This document shows, one piece after another, positions 53,494 to 63,913 of a stretch of DNA of 64,000 nucleotides (position 1 is its first letter; every line of letters starts with the position of its first letter). The notes under the pieces are model-generated. The model was not told where the DNA came from and ran no database searches. It saw nothing but the letters and a program-made list of their open reading frames with translations. Made by a program: the position numbers and the translations under genes. This stretch comes from Hoylesella loescheii (lineage in GTDB: Bacteria; Bacteroidota; Bacteroidia; Bacteroidales; Bacteroidaceae), in the NCBI GenBank assembly GCA_021531755.1, contig JADYUK010000016.1, forward strand, positions 1-64,000, read 5' to 3'.

Positions 53494-53501
53494 CAAAGTT
53501 A
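53494..53501 (-). promoter_or_regulatory. Putative promoter of the alpha operon (rpsM-rplQ)
   Basis: TAACTTTG followed by GCAT on the minus strand, in the 165-nt gap between rpmJ and rpsM. A TTG lies 22 nt upstream (53526-53524), a little far. Would allow separate transcription of rpsM-rpsK-rpsD-rpoA-rplQ. Confidence 0.5.
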
Positions 53502-53599
53502 CTGCATATTTCGGAATTATCGGCAAGAATTAACAAATAATCCAAATTATTCAGATTTCTTAATGATTATCACCGTATAATCAGTAAATAATCAGAAGT

Positions 53600-53716
53600 T
53601 TAGCCCTGACGTGTCTTGAATTTAGGATTCTTCTTGTTGATAACAAAAAGACGTCCCTTGCGACGTACAATCTTGCAGTCAGGAGTACGCTTCTTCAAAG
53701 ATGCTCTTGTCTTCAT
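53600..53716 (-). CDS. rpmJ: 50S ribosomal protein L36
   Basis: 38 residues found by reading the gap: [20 protein letters not shown] then [18 protein letters not shown]. The single Cys (C14) replaces the zinc-ligand set of many L36 proteins, so this is a C- type. Located between infA and rpsM, its usual place. Confidence 0.96.
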   Translation of the reverse strand: MKTRASLKKRTPDCKIVRRKGRLFVINKKNPKFKTRQG

Positions 53717-53741
53717 TGATTTAATTCTATATTAGAGTTCC

Positions 53742-53960
53742 TTATTTATATCTGAACACTATTCTACCCTTTGTCAGGTCGTAAGGACTCATTTCTACCT
53801 TTACCTTATCGCCAGGAAGAATTTTAATATAATGCATACGCATCTTTCCGGAGATGTGCGCAGTTATTGGGCAACCATTCTCTAGCTCTACTCTAAACAT
53901 TGCGTTGGAAAGAGCCTCTACGATTGTTCCGTCTTGTTCTATAGCCGATTGTTTTGCCAT
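53742..53960 (-). CDS. infA: Translation initiation factor IF-1
   Basis: 72 residues, single S1-like OB fold: [29 protein letters not shown] and [33 protein letters not shown]. It starts 2 nt after the map stop codon. Confidence 0.97.
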   Translation of the reverse strand: MAKQSAIEQDGTIVEALSNAMFRVELENGCPITAHISGKMRMHYIKILPGDKVKVEMSPYDLTKGRIVFRYK

Positions 53961-53962
53961 AA

Positions 53963-54763
53963 TCAGATCTTTTCGTTTTGCAAATGCTTAATTTCTTCAA
54001 ATGAAGATAGTATCTCAGACTTGCCATGTCTTACGACTATGGTATGCTCAAAATGAGCTGCTGGTTTTCTATCGAGAGTTATTATTCCCCATTTATCTGG
54101 AAGCAATCCTATTTTCCTTGAGCCAAGTGTTATCATGGGCTCAATTGCTATACACATTCCATTTTTCAGGATTTCCCCTGTTCCTGGCTTTCCATAATTA
54201 GGAACTGGTGGGTCTTCGTGCATTGCTTTGCCAATTCCATGGCCTGTCAATTCTCTGACCACACCATATCCATTGGATTCACAATAATCTTGGACTGTGT
54301 TACCGATATCACCAACCTTATGACCTACGACAGCAACCTGTATAGCTTTGTACAGAGATTGTTCTGTTACCTCTAACAATCGTCTTATCTCGTGTGATAC
54401 ATCTCCTACACAGAACGTATAGGCGGAATCACCATTGAAACCATTCAGCAAAACTCCACAGTCAATTGAAATGATGTCTCCTTCTCTTAAGTATTGCTTT
54501 GCTGATGGTATTCCATGAACAACACATTCATTGACAGATGTGCATATACTGGACGGGAATGGTTGTCCAAAAGGATTGGGATAATTCTTAAAGGTTGGCT
54601 CTGCTTGATGATCGCGGATGAATTCTTCAGCAATCTTATCAAGTTGCAGGGTAGATATGCCTGGTTTGATATGTTTTGATAACTCAGCGAGAGTCAAACC
54701 AACAAGTTGGTTGGCCTCCCGCATGAGTTGGATTTCTTCCTCAGTTTTGAGAAATATCTTCAT
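53963..54763 (-). CDS. map: Methionine aminopeptidase, type I
   Basis: 266 residues; removes N-terminal Met from new proteins. The five metal ligands are in [19 protein letters not shown] (two Asp), [13 protein letters not shown] (His), CIAIEPM (Glu) and HFEHTIVV (Glu). secY lies 9 nt upstream and infA 2 nt downstream, a classic arrangement. Confidence 0.97.
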   Translation of the reverse strand: MKIFLKTEEEIQLMREANQLVGLTLAELSKHIKPGISTLQLDKIAEEFIRDHQAEPTFKNYPNPFGQPFPSSICTSVNECVVHGIPSAKQYLREGDIISIDCGVLLNGFNGDSAYTFCVGDVSHEIRRLLEVTEQSLYKAIQVAVVGHKVGDIGNTVQDYCESNGYGVVRELTGHGIGKAMHEDPPVPNYGKPGTGEILKNGMCIAIEPMITLGSRKIGLLPDKWGIITLDRKPAAHFEHTIVVRHGKSEILSSFEEIKHLQNEKI

Positions 54764-54772
54764 ATTCAGATA

Positions 54773-56116
54773 TTAATATGCAGAAACTCCTCCGTTACGA
54801 GTGCGTCCGCTCTTCAAGAGTCCATCGTAATGATGCATCATCAGATGAGATTCAATCTGCTGGAGTGTGTCAATTACAACACCAACGAGAATGAGAAGAG
54901 AAGTACCACCGAAGAACTGGGCAAAAGCTTGCTGTACATTCAGAAGTCCTGCAAGAGCAGGCATAATAGCTATGAAAGCGATGAACAAAGATCCAGGTAG
55001 TGTAATTCGAGACATTACTGTATCGATATACTCTGCTGTATCATGTCCGGGCTTTACTCCTGGAATGAAGCCATTATTACGCTTCATATCCTCGGCCATC
55101 TGTGTAGGATTGAGTGTGATGGCTGTATAGAAGTATGTGAATGCAATAATGAGCACGACATAGATGGCATTGTAGAGGAAACTTCTATTATCCATAAGTT
55201 GGCGAAGACCAGCTGACGCTCCGTCAGAAGAGAAGCCTACTACAGTAAGAGGTATGAACATGAGTGCCTGTGCAAAGATAATAGGCATCACGTTTGCAGC
55301 AAACAACTTCAGAGGAATATACTGTCTTGCTCCACCAATCTGTCGCTTTCCATTTCCTTCTATACGCTTAGCATACTGTACAGGAACCTGACGTGTGCCT
55401 TGAGTTAGAAGAATTGCTGCACATACAACAGCATAGAGTATTAGAATCTCGATAATGAACATCACGATGCCGCCACCCGAGATTGCTGTGAATCGAGAGC
55501 TCACCTCCTGTATAAAAGCCTGTGGAAGACGGGCAATAATTCCAAGCATGATGATGATAGAAACACCATTACCAATACCTTTGTCTGTTATACGCTCACC
55601 GAGCCATAGGATAAACATACTGCCAGCAGCAAGAATTAGTGTTGCAGGAATCATGAAAACCTGCCACGAGATGCCGGAAGCGAGAGCTCCAGCAGCCTGC
55701 ATCTTGAGATTTATCAGGTAAGAAGGTGCCTGGAAAACAAGAATGAACACAGTAAGTATTCTCGTGTACCATGCAATCTTTTTACGTCCGCTCTCTCCTT
55801 CACGCTGCATCTTCTGGAAATAAGGTACAGCGACAGCAAGGAGCTGCATGACAATAGAAGCTGAGATGTATGGCATTATACCGAGCGCGAAAATAGACGC
55901 GTTGGAAAATGCGCCACCGGAGAACATATCGAGAAGAGACATAAGGCCTCCACTTGTCTGCGATTGCAGTTTCTCGAGCTGGCCAGGATTAATACCTGGA
56001 AGTACTACAAACGATCCGAAACGATATATTGCAGTGAACAGCAGGACGATGAGGAGTCGCTGACGCAAATCCTCAATCTTCCAACAGTTCTTCAGTGTCT
56101 CAATGAACTTTTTCAT
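54773..56116 (-). CDS. secY: Protein translocase subunit SecY
   Basis: 447-residue ten-helix channel of the Sec system. RFGSFVVLPGINPG at the N-terminus, LGIMPYISASIVMQLL and the cytoplasmic loop RRIEGN-like segment (AKRIEGNGKRQIGGARQYIPLKL) are typical. C-terminal FMP...DGLLKSGRTRNGG. It ends 2 nt ahead of L15's stop in the operon order rplO-secY. Confidence 0.97.
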   Translation of the reverse strand: MKKFIETLKNCWKIEDLRQRLLIVLLFTAIYRFGSFVVLPGINPGQLEKLQSQTSGGLMSLLDMFSGGAFSNASIFALGIMPYISASIVMQLLAVAVPYFQKMQREGESGRKKIAWYTRILTVFILVFQAPSYLINLKMQAAGALASGISWQVFMIPATLILAAGSMFILWLGERITDKGIGNGVSIIIMLGIIARLPQAFIQEVSSRFTAISGGGIVMFIIEILILYAVVCAAILLTQGTRQVPVQYAKRIEGNGKRQIGGARQYIPLKLFAANVMPIIFAQALMFIPLTVVGFSSDGASAGLRQLMDNRSFLYNAIYVVLIIAFTYFYTAITLNPTQMAEDMKRNNGFIPGVKPGHDTAEYIDTVMSRITLPGSLFIAFIAIMPALAGLLNVQQAFAQFFGGTSLLILVGVVIDTLQQIESHLMMHHYDGLLKSGRTRNGGVSAY

Positions 56117-56118
56117 TA

Positions 56119-56568
56119 TTATTTAACTATTGTTGTGTTACCACCTACTGCCTCGATAGCCTCTTTGGCAGATTTAGAGAATGCATTGGCCTCAACTTCC
56201 AGCTTTGCTGTGAGCTGTCCGTTACCAAGGATCTTAACGAGCTCCTTTCCATTTGTCAAACCAGCTGCGACAAACTCGTTGATTCCAATCTTAGTGACGT
56301 TCTGCTTTTCTGCTATTGTCTGGAGAGTAGAGAGGTTAATGGCGAGATATTCTTTGTGGTTAATGTTCTTGAAGCCAAACTTAGGCAGACGGCGCTGAAG
56401 AGGCATCTGACCACCTTCGAATCCTATCTTACGCTTATAACCGGAACGAGCCTTGGCACCTTTGTGTCCACGGGTAGAAGTACCACCAAGACCAGAGCCT
56501 GTACCACGTCCGATACGACGACGAGAATGTGTAGAACCCTCAGCAGGAGTCAAATTATGTAATTCCAT
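56119..56568 (-). CDS. rplO: 50S ribosomal protein L15
   Basis: 149 residues; the basic glycine-rich N-terminus ([46 protein letters not shown]) is diagnostic. Immediately before secY. Confidence 0.97.
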   Translation of the reverse strand: MELHNLTPAEGSTHSRRRIGRGTGSGLGGTSTRGHKGAKARSGYKRKIGFEGGQMPLQRRLPKFGFKNINHKEYLAINLSTLQTIAEKQNVTKIGINEFVAAGLTNGKELVKILGNGQLTAKLEVEANAFSKSAKEAIEAVGGNTTIVK

Positions 56569-56592
56569 GTTCTTGTCTATTTAAGAGATTAA

Positions 56593-56769
56593 TTATTCAA
56601 CAACGGTTACGAGATGATGAACCTTACGAATCATTCCACGTATAGAGGCGTTATCCTCACATTCTACGACCTGTGAGATTTTGTGAAGACCGAGGGCCTG
56701 GAGTGTGCGCTTCTGATCAGCAGGAGCGCCGATTCTACTTCTAGTCTGTTTGATCTTAATTGTTGCCAT
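56593..56769 (-). CDS. rpmD: 50S ribosomal protein L30
   Basis: 58 residues read from the gap between rplO and rpsE: MATIKIKQTRSRIGAPADQK then RTLQALGLHKISQVVECEDN and ASIRGMIRKVHHLVTVVE. Matches the single-domain bacterial L30. Confidence 0.96.
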   Translation of the reverse strand: MATIKIKQTRSRIGAPADQKRTLQALGLHKISQVVECEDNASIRGMIRKVHHLVTVVE

Positions 56770-56781
56770 AATTACTCCTCC

Positions 56782-57294
56782 TTATCCGTTGAAAACTTTA
56801 TCCATACTGATACCACGCTCTTTAGCTATAGTACGTGCATCACGCATCATACTCAGCGCGAGGATTGTTGCCTTTACGAGATTGTGAGGGTTTGAGCTTC
56901 CCTTTGACTTCGCAAGGACATCAGTTACACCTGCACTCTCAAGGACTGGACGCATGGCACCACCAGCAACAAGTCCTGTACCCTGTGCAGCTGGCTTAAG
57001 GAAAACCTGGGCACCACCAAATCTAACCTCTATCTCATGTGGTATTGTTCCATTGATGACTGGAACCTTTACCATATTCTTCTTAGCGGCTTCTGTTCCT
57101 TTTGCGATGGCGGCGGTTACCTCACCGGCCTTACCGAGGCCACAGCCGATTGTTCCTTTACCGTCACCTACAACAACGATGGCAGCGAATGTGAAGGTTC
57201 TACCACCTTTTGTTACCTTGGTAACGCGGTTAATAGCTACGAGCTTATCTTTAAGCTCAGACTCGCTATTTGCTTTTACTTTATCAATTGCCAT
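56782..57294 (-). CDS. rpsE: 30S ribosomal protein S5
   Basis: 170 residues; decoding-fidelity protein. [40 protein letters not shown] is the dsRNA-binding core, and [21 protein letters not shown] the second domain. Confidence 0.98.
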   Translation of the reverse strand: MAIDKVKANSESELKDKLVAINRVTKVTKGGRTFTFAAIVVVGDGKGTIGCGLGKAGEVTAAIAKGTEAAKKNMVKVPVINGTIPHEIEVRFGGAQVFLKPAAQGTGLVAGGAMRPVLESAGVTDVLAKSKGSSNPHNLVKATILALSMMRDARTIAKERGISMDKVFNG

Positions 57295-57303
57295 AATTGT
57301 TAT

Positions 57304-57648
57304 TTAGAAATTAAGTCCACCATTACGAGCTGCATCAGCAAGCTCTTTTACACGACCATGATAGAGGTATCCATTACGGTCGAAAACAACACTTGTTATA
57401 CCGGCAGCTAATGCTTTTTCTGCTACGAGGGCTCCTACCTTGGCAGCCTGCTCCTTCTTGGGCATTGTCTCAAGTCCGAGAGAAGATGCCGAAGCGAGAG
57501 TTGTACCGGTAAGGTCATTTATAACCTGTGCGTATATCTGCTTATTGCTACGGAAAACGCTAAGACGAGGACGCTCTGCTGTTCCGTGTACGCTTTTGCG
57601 AATTCTATATTTGATTTTGATTCGTCTAATTTCTTTCTTTGTTGTCAT
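57304..57648 (-). CDS. rplR: 50S ribosomal protein L18
   Basis: 114 residues; binds 5S r[38 protein letters not shown] and [20 protein letters not shown] are family motifs. Confidence 0.98.
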   Translation of the reverse strand: MTTKKEIRRIKIKYRIRKSVHGTAERPRLSVFRSNKQIYAQVINDLTGTTLASASSLGLETMPKKEQAAKVGALVAEKALAAGITSVVFDRNGYLYHGRVKELADAARNGGLNF

Positions 57649-57668
57649 AATCGTTAATTGTTTAAAGA

Positions 57669-58235
57669 TTATTTAGCTGAAGCGCTCTTGCCAGACTTAC
57701 GACGTATAACCTCGCCTTTGAAGAGAATACCCTTACCCTTATATGGCTCTGGCTTGCGGAAAGAACGAATCTTGGCGCAGATAAGTCCAAGAAGCTGTTT
57801 GTCACAGCTTTCAAGCATGAGAAGAGGGTTCTGGTTACGCTCAGACTTTGTCTCAACCTTAACTTCCTTAGGAAGCTGGATGAAAATTGGGTGAGTATAA
57901 CCAAGAGAGAACTCTATGAGATTACCTTGGTTAGAAACACGGTATCCGACACCTACGAGCTCAAGAGTCTTCTTGTAACCTTCGCTGACACCTACAACCA
58001 TATTGTTGACGAGTGAGCGGTAGAGTCCATGGAACGCATTTCGCTGCTTGTAGTTCACGGGGCTGTTCTCATCAACCTCGAAAACGATGTTATTATCTTC
58101 AACCTTAACGATGATAGAAGGATCAACCTTCTGTGACATCTCTCCCTTTGGGCCTTTGACTGTTACTATGCTGTCATTGAGAGAGACAGTAACGCCTGCT
58201 GGAATTACTATTGGCAATTTACCTATTCTTGACAT
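57669..58235 (-). CDS. rplF: 50S ribosomal protein L6
   Basis: 188 residues with two repeated folds: [17 protein letters not shown] at the start and [22 protein letters not shown]; the C-terminal [30 protein letters not shown] contacts 23S rRNA. Confidence 0.98.
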   Translation of the reverse strand: MSRIGKLPIVIPAGVTVSLNDSIVTVKGPKGEMSQKVDPSIIVKVEDNNIVFEVDENSPVNYKQRNAFHGLYRSLVNNMVVGVSEGYKKTLELVGVGYRVSNQGNLIEFSLGYTHPIFIQLPKEVKVETKSERNQNPLLMLESCDKQLLGLICAKIRSFRKPEPYKGKGILFKGEVIRRKSGKSASAK

Positions 58236-58253
58236 TTCTGTTCCTCCTAATGA

Positions 58254-58649
58254 TTAATAAACGTAGCAAAGAACCTCACCGCCAATTTTCAGGTCAGCAG
58301 CCTCTTTGTCTGTCATAACGCCCTTTGATGTGGAAAGGATAGCAATACCCAGTCCGTTAATTACTCTCGGCATGTCTTTGTAACCAGTGTACTTGCGGAG
58401 GCCTGGTGTAGAAACTCGCTTGAGGCACTTTATTGCATTAGCCTTTGTAGCGGGATCATACTTCAGAGCGACTTTGATTGTACCCTGAGGTCCATCTTCA
58501 ACGAACTTATAGTTCAGGATGTACCCTTTCTCAAAGAGAATCTTAGTGATCTCTTTCTTCAGATTTGACGCTGGCACCTCAACGACGCGATGGTGAGCCA
58601 TGATTGCGTTTCTGAGTCGTGTCAGAAAATCTGCTATTGGATCTGTCAT
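58254..58649 (-). CDS. rpsH: 30S ribosomal protein S8
   Basis: 131 residues: MTDPIADFLTRLRNAIMAHHRVVEVPAS and STSKGVMTDKEAADLKIGGEVLCYVY. In E. coli S8 is the repressor of the spc operon; here a 170-nt gap with a hairpin lies just upstream. Confidence 0.98.
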   Translation of the reverse strand: MTDPIADFLTRLRNAIMAHHRVVEVPASNLKKEITKILFEKGYILNYKFVEDGPQGTIKVALKYDPATKANAIKCLKRVSTPGLRKYTGYKDMPRVINGLGIAILSTSKGVMTDKEAADLKIGGEVLCYVY

Positions 58650-58723
58650 GAAAAAAAAAGTTTAATTAATCGGGACTACCCCGACAATATTAAAAATATG
58701 TAAGTAATAATTTAGATAGTCAT

Positions 58724-58752
58724 GCTCTCTCCCGTTTTACAGGGGAGAGAGC
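58724..58752 (-). promoter_or_regulatory. Hairpin in the rpsN-rpsH gap
   Basis: GCTCTCTCCC (58724-58733) pairs perfectly with GGGAGAGAGC (58743-58752) around a 9-nt loop. It is in the only large gap of the spc genes (58650-58819). It could be an mRNA processing, attenuation or S8-binding element; none is proven. Confidence 0.5.
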
Positions 58753-58819
58753 TGATGGCTTTTATTGTGAACATCCTGTCGTAGCCTGTTGCCGGGCAGG
58801 TTGTTGTAGCATTGAATTA

Positions 58820-59122
58820 TTACCAGCTAGCCTTCTTAACGCCAGGAATAAGTCCGGCAGAAGCCATCTCGCGGAACTGGATACGTGACAGGCCGAACTG
58901 ACGTATGTAGCCTTTTGGACGTCCAGTTATCTTGCAGCGGTTGTGAAGTCTGATAGGATTAGCATTCTTCGGTATGCTCTGAAGTTTGCGAGCAGCCTCG
59001 TAAGCCTCTGCGAGATCGGTAGTAGTAGCTATTATCTTCTTGAGGGCAGCACGTTTCTCAGCGTAGCGAGCTACGAGTTTTGCGCGCTTCACCTCACGTG
59101 CCTTCATTGATTCTTTTGCCAT
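58820..59122 (-). CDS. rpsN: 30S ribosomal protein S14
   Basis: 100 residues, the long zinc-free (C-) form: [28 protein letters not shown] and [40 protein letters not shown]. Confidence 0.98.
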   Translation of the reverse strand: MAKESMKAREVKRAKLVARYAEKRAALKKIIATTTDLAEAYEAARKLQSIPKNANPIRLHNRCKITGRPKGYIRQFGLSRIQFREMASAGLIPGVKKASW

Positions 59123-59127
59123 ATCTC

Positions 59128-59682
59128 TTAATCGTTTTTAGAGTTTTTGAATGGGAGTCCGAAAGCTTTAAGCAGTGCGAAACCTTCCTCGTCAGTCTTG
59201 GCAGTAGTCACAAAAGTGATGTTCATACCCTGAATACGATCAACATTGTCGATATTAATCTCAGGGAAGATGATCTGCTCGTGAATACCGAGAGTATAGT
59301 TTCCACGACCGTCAAGCTTTGTCTCAATGCCCTTAAAGTCACGTATACGAGGCAGAGCAACACGAACCAGTTTCTCAAGGAACTCGTACATCTGCTCACG
59401 ACGTAGTGTAACCATTACGCCGATTGGCATCTTTTTACGAAGCTTGAAGTTTGCGATATCCTTCTTAGAATAAGTCGCAACTGCTTTCTGGCCGGTTATG
59501 GCGGTAATCTCGTTGATAGCTACCTCTATGAGTTTCTTGTCCTGTGTTGCGTCGCCAAGTCCTTGGTTCACGACGATTTTCTTTAGGACAGGAATCTGCA
59601 TTGCAGAAGTGTAGTTGAACTGCTTCTGGAGTGCTGGAGCGATTGTCTCAGCGTAAACCTTCTTTAACTGTGCTGTATTCAT
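59128..59682 (-). CDS. rplE: 50S ribosomal protein L5
   Basis: 184 residues; 5S rRNA-binding protein with [34 protein letters not shown] and [41 protein letters not shown]. Its ATG abuts the rplX stop. Confidence 0.98.
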   Translation of the reverse strand: MNTAQLKKVYAETIAPALQKQFNYTSAMQIPVLKKIVVNQGLGDATQDKKLIEVAINEITAITGQKAVATYSKKDIANFKLRKKMPIGVMVTLRREQMYEFLEKLVRVALPRIRDFKGIETKLDGRGNYTLGIHEQIIFPEINIDNVDRIQGMNITFVTTAKTDEEGFALLKAFGLPFKNSKND

Positions 59683-60002
59683 TACTTGATTTCCTCCCCA
59701 GACTTTTTAGCCACGCGGACCTTTTTTCCGTCATCAGTGATTTTGATACCAACACGAGTGGCTTTGCCGCTCTTAGGGTCAATGAGGCTGAGGTTAGAGA
59801 TATGTACAGGAGCTTCCATCTCGATGATACCGCCCTGAGGATTTTTAGCGCTTGGCTTAGCGCTTTTCTTGACGATGTTAACGCCTTCGACGATGGCGCG
59901 CTGCTTCTCTACGAGAACCTGAAGCACTTTGCCTGTCTTGCCTTTGTCCTCACCAGCAAGAACGATGACGTTGTCGCCTTTCTTTATGTGTAACTTAGTC
60001 AT
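59682..60002 (-). CDS. rplX: 50S ribosomal protein L24
   Basis: 106 residues, KOW fold: [27 protein letters not shown] and [20 protein letters not shown]. It overlaps the rplE start by one base. Confidence 0.98.
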   Translation of the reverse strand: MTKLHIKKGDNVIVLAGEDKGKTGKVLQVLVEKQRAIVEGVNIVKKSAKPSAKNPQGGIIEMEAPVHISNLSLIDPKSGKATRVGIKITDDGKKVRVAKKSGEEIK

Positions 60003-60022
60003 TTCTTTTCTGTGTTATGAGA

Positions 60023-60388
60023 TTAGAGTACTTCTGGTGCCAGAGAAACGACCTTCATATTTACGGCGCGGAGCTCACGTGCTACAGGGCCGAAGATACG
60101 GCTACCGCGGAGCTCGCCTGCGTTGTTAAGCAGGACACATGCGTTGTCGTCGAAACGTATATATGAGCCATCGGCACGACGGATTTCCTTCTTTGTACGG
60201 ACAATCAAAGCTTTAGATACCGCACCTTTCTTGAGATCACTTGATGGTATGACGTTTTTCACAGCAACTACGATGATATCACCCACGCTAGCATAACGGC
60301 GTCTTGTGCCGCCGAGTACACGTATGCAGAGGGCCTCGCGTGCGCCACTGTTATCACATACTGTAAGTCTTGATTCTGCTTGTATCAT
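60023..60388 (-). CDS. rplN: 50S ribosomal protein L14
   Basis: 121 residues: [27 protein letters not shown] and [14 protein letters not shown]. First gene of the E. coli-type spc set. Confidence 0.98.
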   Translation of the reverse strand: MIQAESRLTVCDNSGAREALCIRVLGGTRRRYASVGDIIVVAVKNVIPSSDLKKGAVSKALIVRTKKEIRRADGSYIRFDDNACVLLNNAGELRGSRIFGPVARELRAVNMKVVSLAPEVL

Positions 60389-60390
60389 AA

Positions 60391-60648
60391 TTACTTAGCT
60401 TTTTCAATTATTGAAACGAGTCTCCAACGTTTTGTCTTGCTCAGAGGGCGTGTCTCCATAATGAGGACTGTATCTCCCACGTGTGCCTCGTTATTCTCAT
60501 CGTGGACATGGTATTTCTTTGTCTTCTGGACAAACTTACCATAAAGAGGGTGTTTCTCCTTGAACTTAGCGGCGATGACGATAGACTTCTCCATCTTATC
60601 GCTGATAACAACACCCTGTCTTGTCTTTCTTAAATTTCTTGTTTCCAT
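60391..60648 (-). CDS. rpsQ: 30S ribosomal protein S17
   Basis: 85 residues, OB fold: [34 protein letters not shown] and [29 protein letters not shown]. Confidence 0.98.
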   Translation of the reverse strand: METRNLRKTRQGVVISDKMEKSIVIAAKFKEKHPLYGKFVQKTKKYHVHDENNEAHVGDTVLIMETRPLSKTKRWRLVSIIEKAK

Positions 60649-60659
60649 CTGGATAATTG

Positions 60660-60854
60660 TTATTTGTTAAGTTCTCTCTGACGGAGTACAGTTTTCATAC
60701 GTGCGATATCACGACGAGCGCCCTTAATCTGAGATGGATTCTCGAGTGGAGTTATCGCGTGGTTGAGCTTCATCTGATGAAGTGCTGCCTGTGCGTTCTC
60801 GAGTTTCTCGACCAGCTCGCTGGTCTCGAGTTTGTTAATTTCCTGAATTTTCAT
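60660..60854 (-). CDS. rpmC: 50S ribosomal protein L29
   Basis: 64-residue two-helix protein near the peptide exit: [61 protein letters not shown]. Confidence 0.97.
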   Translation of the reverse strand: MKIQEINKLETSELVEKLENAQAALHQMKLNHAITPLENPSQIKGARRDIARMKTVLRQRELNK

Positions 60855-60856
60855 AA

Positions 60857-61285
60857 TTATGCGTTCTTGTCGTAATCACGTCTAACAATAAACTTACACT
60901 TTACTGGGAGTTTCTGTGCTCCGAGACGAAGAGCCTCCTTAGCGACCTCGAAAGGTACGCCCTCAACCTCGAAGAGGATTCTTCCAGGTGTTACAGGAGC
61001 CACCCATCCTGCCACGTCACCCTTACCTTTACCCATTCGGACGTCGGCAGGTTTGCGTGTGATTGGTTTGTCAGGGAAGATACGTATCCAGACTTGTCCC
61101 TCACGGTTCATATAGCGATTGATAGCCACACGAGCAGCCTCAATCTGTCGGCTATCGAGCCATTTGGCGTCAAGAGTCTTTATGCCGAATGAGCCGAAGG
61201 CGAGCTGTGTGCCGCGATGGGCGTTGCCTTTATTGCCACGACCGTCTTGCGGTCTTCTATATTTTACTCTTTTTGGCTGTAACAT
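60857..61285 (-). CDS. rplP: 50S ribosomal protein L16
   Basis: 142 residues: [53 protein letters not shown]. Only 2 nt from rpmC. Confidence 0.98.
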   Translation of the reverse strand: MLQPKRVKYRRPQDGRGNKGNAHRGTQLAFGSFGIKTLDAKWLDSRQIEAARVAINRYMNREGQVWIRIFPDKPITRKPADVRMGKGKGDVAGWVAPVTPGRILFEVEGVPFEVAKEALRLGAQKLPVKCKFIVRRDYDKNA

Positions 61286-61300
61286 GATAAACTTCTACTT

Positions 61301-62032
61301 TTAACGGTTATTGTTTCTCTTACGGTTACCGCCTCTTCCATTGCGTGGACTGTTTGAGCGGCCGTTGCCCTGCTTCTCCTGAGTGAAGTTTACAGTAACG
61401 TCCTTCTTGCCATAGACCTCTCCGCGGCATATCCAGACTTTGATACCGAGAATACCCACCTTAGTAAGAGCCTCAGCCTGGCAGTAATCGATGTCTGCGC
61501 GGAAGGTGTGGAGTGGAGTACGACCTTCTTTGAGCATCTCCTTGCGTGCCATTTCGGCACCGTTGAGACGTCCGCAGATTTGAACCTTTATTCCCTCTGC
61601 ACCGGCGCGCATAGTATTTGCAATGGCCATTTTGATTGCGCGGCGGTATGCTATCTTACCCTCTATCTGGCGAGCGAGGTTAGTGGCTACGATAGTTGCG
61701 TCGAGGTCAGGTTTTTTCACCTCATAAATATTGATCTGGATATCCTTGTCATAGAGCTTCTTGAGCTCTTCCTTGAGTTTGTCGACATCCTGACCACCTT
61801 TACCAATGACGATACCCGGACGGGCTGTGCATATTGTGATGGTGACGAGTTTTAGTGTGCGCTCGATAACGATGCGAGATATGCTTGCTTTCTCGAGACG
61901 TTTGTTAAGATACTTTCGGATTTTCTGGTCCTCGACGAGGTTTTCTCCGAAGCTCTTGCCACCGAACCAATTTGAATCCCAGCCACGTATGATACCGAGG
62001 CGGTTAGCGATTGGATTAACTTTCTGTCCCAT
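61301..62032 (-). CDS. rpsC: 30S ribosomal protein S3
   Basis: 243 residues: KH domain [36 protein letters not shown], and GVKVWI-like segment [21 protein letters not shown]-terminal Asn/Gly/Arg-rich tail ([22 protein letters not shown]) extends beyond the standard fold. Confidence 0.98.
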   Translation of the reverse strand: MGQKVNPIANRLGIIRGWDSNWFGGKSFGENLVEDQKIRKYLNKRLEKASISRIVIERTLKLVTITICTARPGIVIGKGGQDVDKLKEELKKLYDKDIQINIYEVKKPDLDATIVATNLARQIEGKIAYRRAIKMAIANTMRAGAEGIKVQICGRLNGAEMARKEMLKEGRTPLHTFRADIDYCQAEALTKVGILGIKVWICRGEVYGKKDVTVNFTQEKQGNGRSNSPRNGRGGNRKRNNNR

Positions 62033-62037
62033 ACTTA

Positions 62038-62442
62038 TTATTTATCATCATTAGTTTTAGCATCCACGAAGAGAGTGACATGATTAGAGCGTTTGCGGAT
62101 ACGGTATCCACGACCCTGTGGTGCTGGTCTCATGCGCTTCATTGTGACACCCTCGTCAACGAAGACCTTAGAGATGTAGAGTTCTCCATCTTCGGCCTTA
62201 CGGTCATTCTTTTGTTCCCAGTTTGCAATAGCAGAGCGGAGAAGTTTCTCTACATCAGCAGCAGCCTGCTTTTTTGAGAACTTCAGGACGCCGAGTGCGC
62301 GGTTCACTTCCATGCCACGTACCATGTCAACGACATAGCGCATTTTTCTTGGAGAGGAAGGAACGCCGTTCAGCTTTGCAAAGTAAAGATTTTTGCGGGC
62401 TTCCTTAAGTTTTTCAGCCGCATTATGTTTTCTTGCTCCCAT
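62038..62442 (-). CDS. rplV: 50S ribosomal protein L22
   Basis: 134 residues lining the exit tunnel: [47 protein letters not shown] and [22 protein letters not shown] (tunnel loop). Confidence 0.98.
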   Translation of the reverse strand: MGARKHNAAEKLKEARKNLYFAKLNGVPSSPRKMRYVVDMVRGMEVNRALGVLKFSKKQAAADVEKLLRSAIANWEQKNDRKAEDGELYISKVFVDEGVTMKRMRPAPQGRGYRIRKRSNHVTLFVDAKTNDDK

Positions 62443-62477
62443 TGTTAGTTTCTATGGTTTTGGATTGTCATTCCTGC

Positions 62478-62744
62478 TTACTTACGGTTGCCAGCGTGTC
62501 CGCCGAAGCGACGTGTTGGAGAGAACTCTCCGAGCTTATGGCCAACCATATTCTCTGTGATGTAAACAGGGATAAATTTGTTACCGTTGTGAACAGCCAC
62601 AGTGTGTCCCACGAAATCCGGTGAGATCATTGAGGCTCTAGCCCATGTCTTAACGACATTTTTCTTGCCGCTCTCGTTCATAGCGAGAATTTTCTTCTCG
62701 AGGGCGACGTTGATATATGGACCTTTTTTAAGTGAACGACTCAT
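62478..62744 (-). CDS. rpsS: 30S ribosomal protein S19
   Basis: 88 residues: [20 protein letters not shown] and [40 protein letters not shown]. Confidence 0.98.
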   Translation of the reverse strand: MSRSLKKGPYINVALEKKILAMNESGKKNVVKTWARASMISPDFVGHTVAVHNGNKFIPVYITENMVGHKLGEFSPTRRFGGHAGNRK

Positions 62745-62767
62745 AATTTACTCAGTTTGCTAATTGA

Positions 62768-63595
62768 TTACTTCTTGTTAGCTCTTTCAATGATGTACTT
62801 GTTAGAAAGCTTCTTCGGTGCACGTGTCTTGAGTCCCTTAGCGTAGAGTCCCTTACGTGAGCGTGGGTGGCCACCTGACTGACGGCCCTCACCACCACCC
62901 ATTGGGTGATCAACAGGGTTCATTACGACACCGCGGTTGTGTGGACGACGTCCGAGCCAACGTGAGCGTCCTGCCTTGCCTGACTGCTCAAGAGCGTGAT
63001 CAGAGTTACCTACAGAACCGACTGTTGCCTTACATGCGCTGAGCACCTTACGTGTCTCGCCTGAAGGCAGCTTAATAACGCAGTAGTTTCCCTCACGGGA
63101 TGTCAACTGAGCAAAATTACCAGCCGAGCGGACGAGGAGGGCACCCTGTCCAGGGCGAAGCTCGATGTTGTGTATCACAGTACCAACAGGGATGTTAGCG
63201 AGAGGGAGTGCGTTGCCAACCTCTGGAGCTGCTTCTGCGCCTGACATAAGAGTTGTTCCAACCTTAAGTCCGTTAGGAGCAATGATATAACGTTTTTCAC
63301 CATCAGCGTAGAAAAGGAGAGCTATACGAGCAGAGCGGTTAGGATCGTACTCAATAGTCTTTACTACAGCTGGAACACCATCTTTCTCTCGTTTGAAGTC
63401 GATTAGACGATACTTCTTCTTGTGACCTCCACCTATGTAGCGGACTGTCATCTTACCGGTGTTGTTTCGCCCACCGGTGCTACGCTTACCGTAAACGAGA
63501 GACTTCTCTGGCACGGATGCAGTAATATCCTCGAACGTGCCAATAATTTTGTGTCTTTGACCAGGAGTAACTGGTTTTAATTTACGTACTGCCAT
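62768..63595 (-). CDS. rplB: 50S ribosomal protein L2
   Basis: 275 residues; essential for subunit joining and peptidyl transfer. [33 protein letters not shown] and the diagnostic [29 protein letters not shown] loop are present. Confidence 0.98.
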   Translation of the reverse strand: MAVRKLKPVTPGQRHKIIGTFEDITASVPEKSLVYGKRSTGGRNNTGKMTVRYIGGGHKKKYRLIDFKREKDGVPAVVKTIEYDPNRSARIALLFYADGEKRYIIAPNGLKVGTTLMSGAEAAPEVGNALPLANIPVGTVIHNIELRPGQGALLVRSAGNFAQLTSREGNYCVIKLPSGETRKVLSACKATVGSVGNSDHALEQSGKAGRSRWLGRRPHNRGVVMNPVDHPMGGGEGRQSGGHPRSRKGLYAKGLKTRAPKKLSNKYIIERANKK

Positions 63596-63600
63596 TTTAT

Positions 63601-63894
63601 TTAGATATTGCTATAAAAATCGATTGTCTCGCCCTCTTTGATTGTGACGATAGCCTTCTTGAATGCGTTCTTCTGTCCTCTTATGAGTCCAGCGCGAGTG
63701 TAGCGGCTTGAGCGCTTTCCTGCGTAACGCATAGTATTCACATCTGTTACTGTAACATTGTACAGGCTTTCAACTTCGTTCTTTATTTGGAATTTGTTTG
63801 CCTCAGGACGAACAATAAATCCGTAGCGGTTAGCCTGCTTGTCGTTTATCGCGGTCATTTTCTCTGTGACCAGTGGTTTGATGATAAATGCCAT
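63601..63894 (-). CDS. rplW: 50S ribosomal protein L23
   Basis: 97 residues at the exit-tunnel rim; docks trigger factor and [59 protein letters not shown] is typical. Confidence 0.98.
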   Translation of the reverse strand: MAFIIKPLVTEKMTAINDKQANRYGFIVRPEANKFQIKNEVESLYNVTVTDVNTMRYAGKRSSRYTRAGLIRGQKNAFKKAIVTIKEGETIDFYSNI

Positions 63895-63913
63895 GTCTAT
63901 TGTCTCCTTAGGT

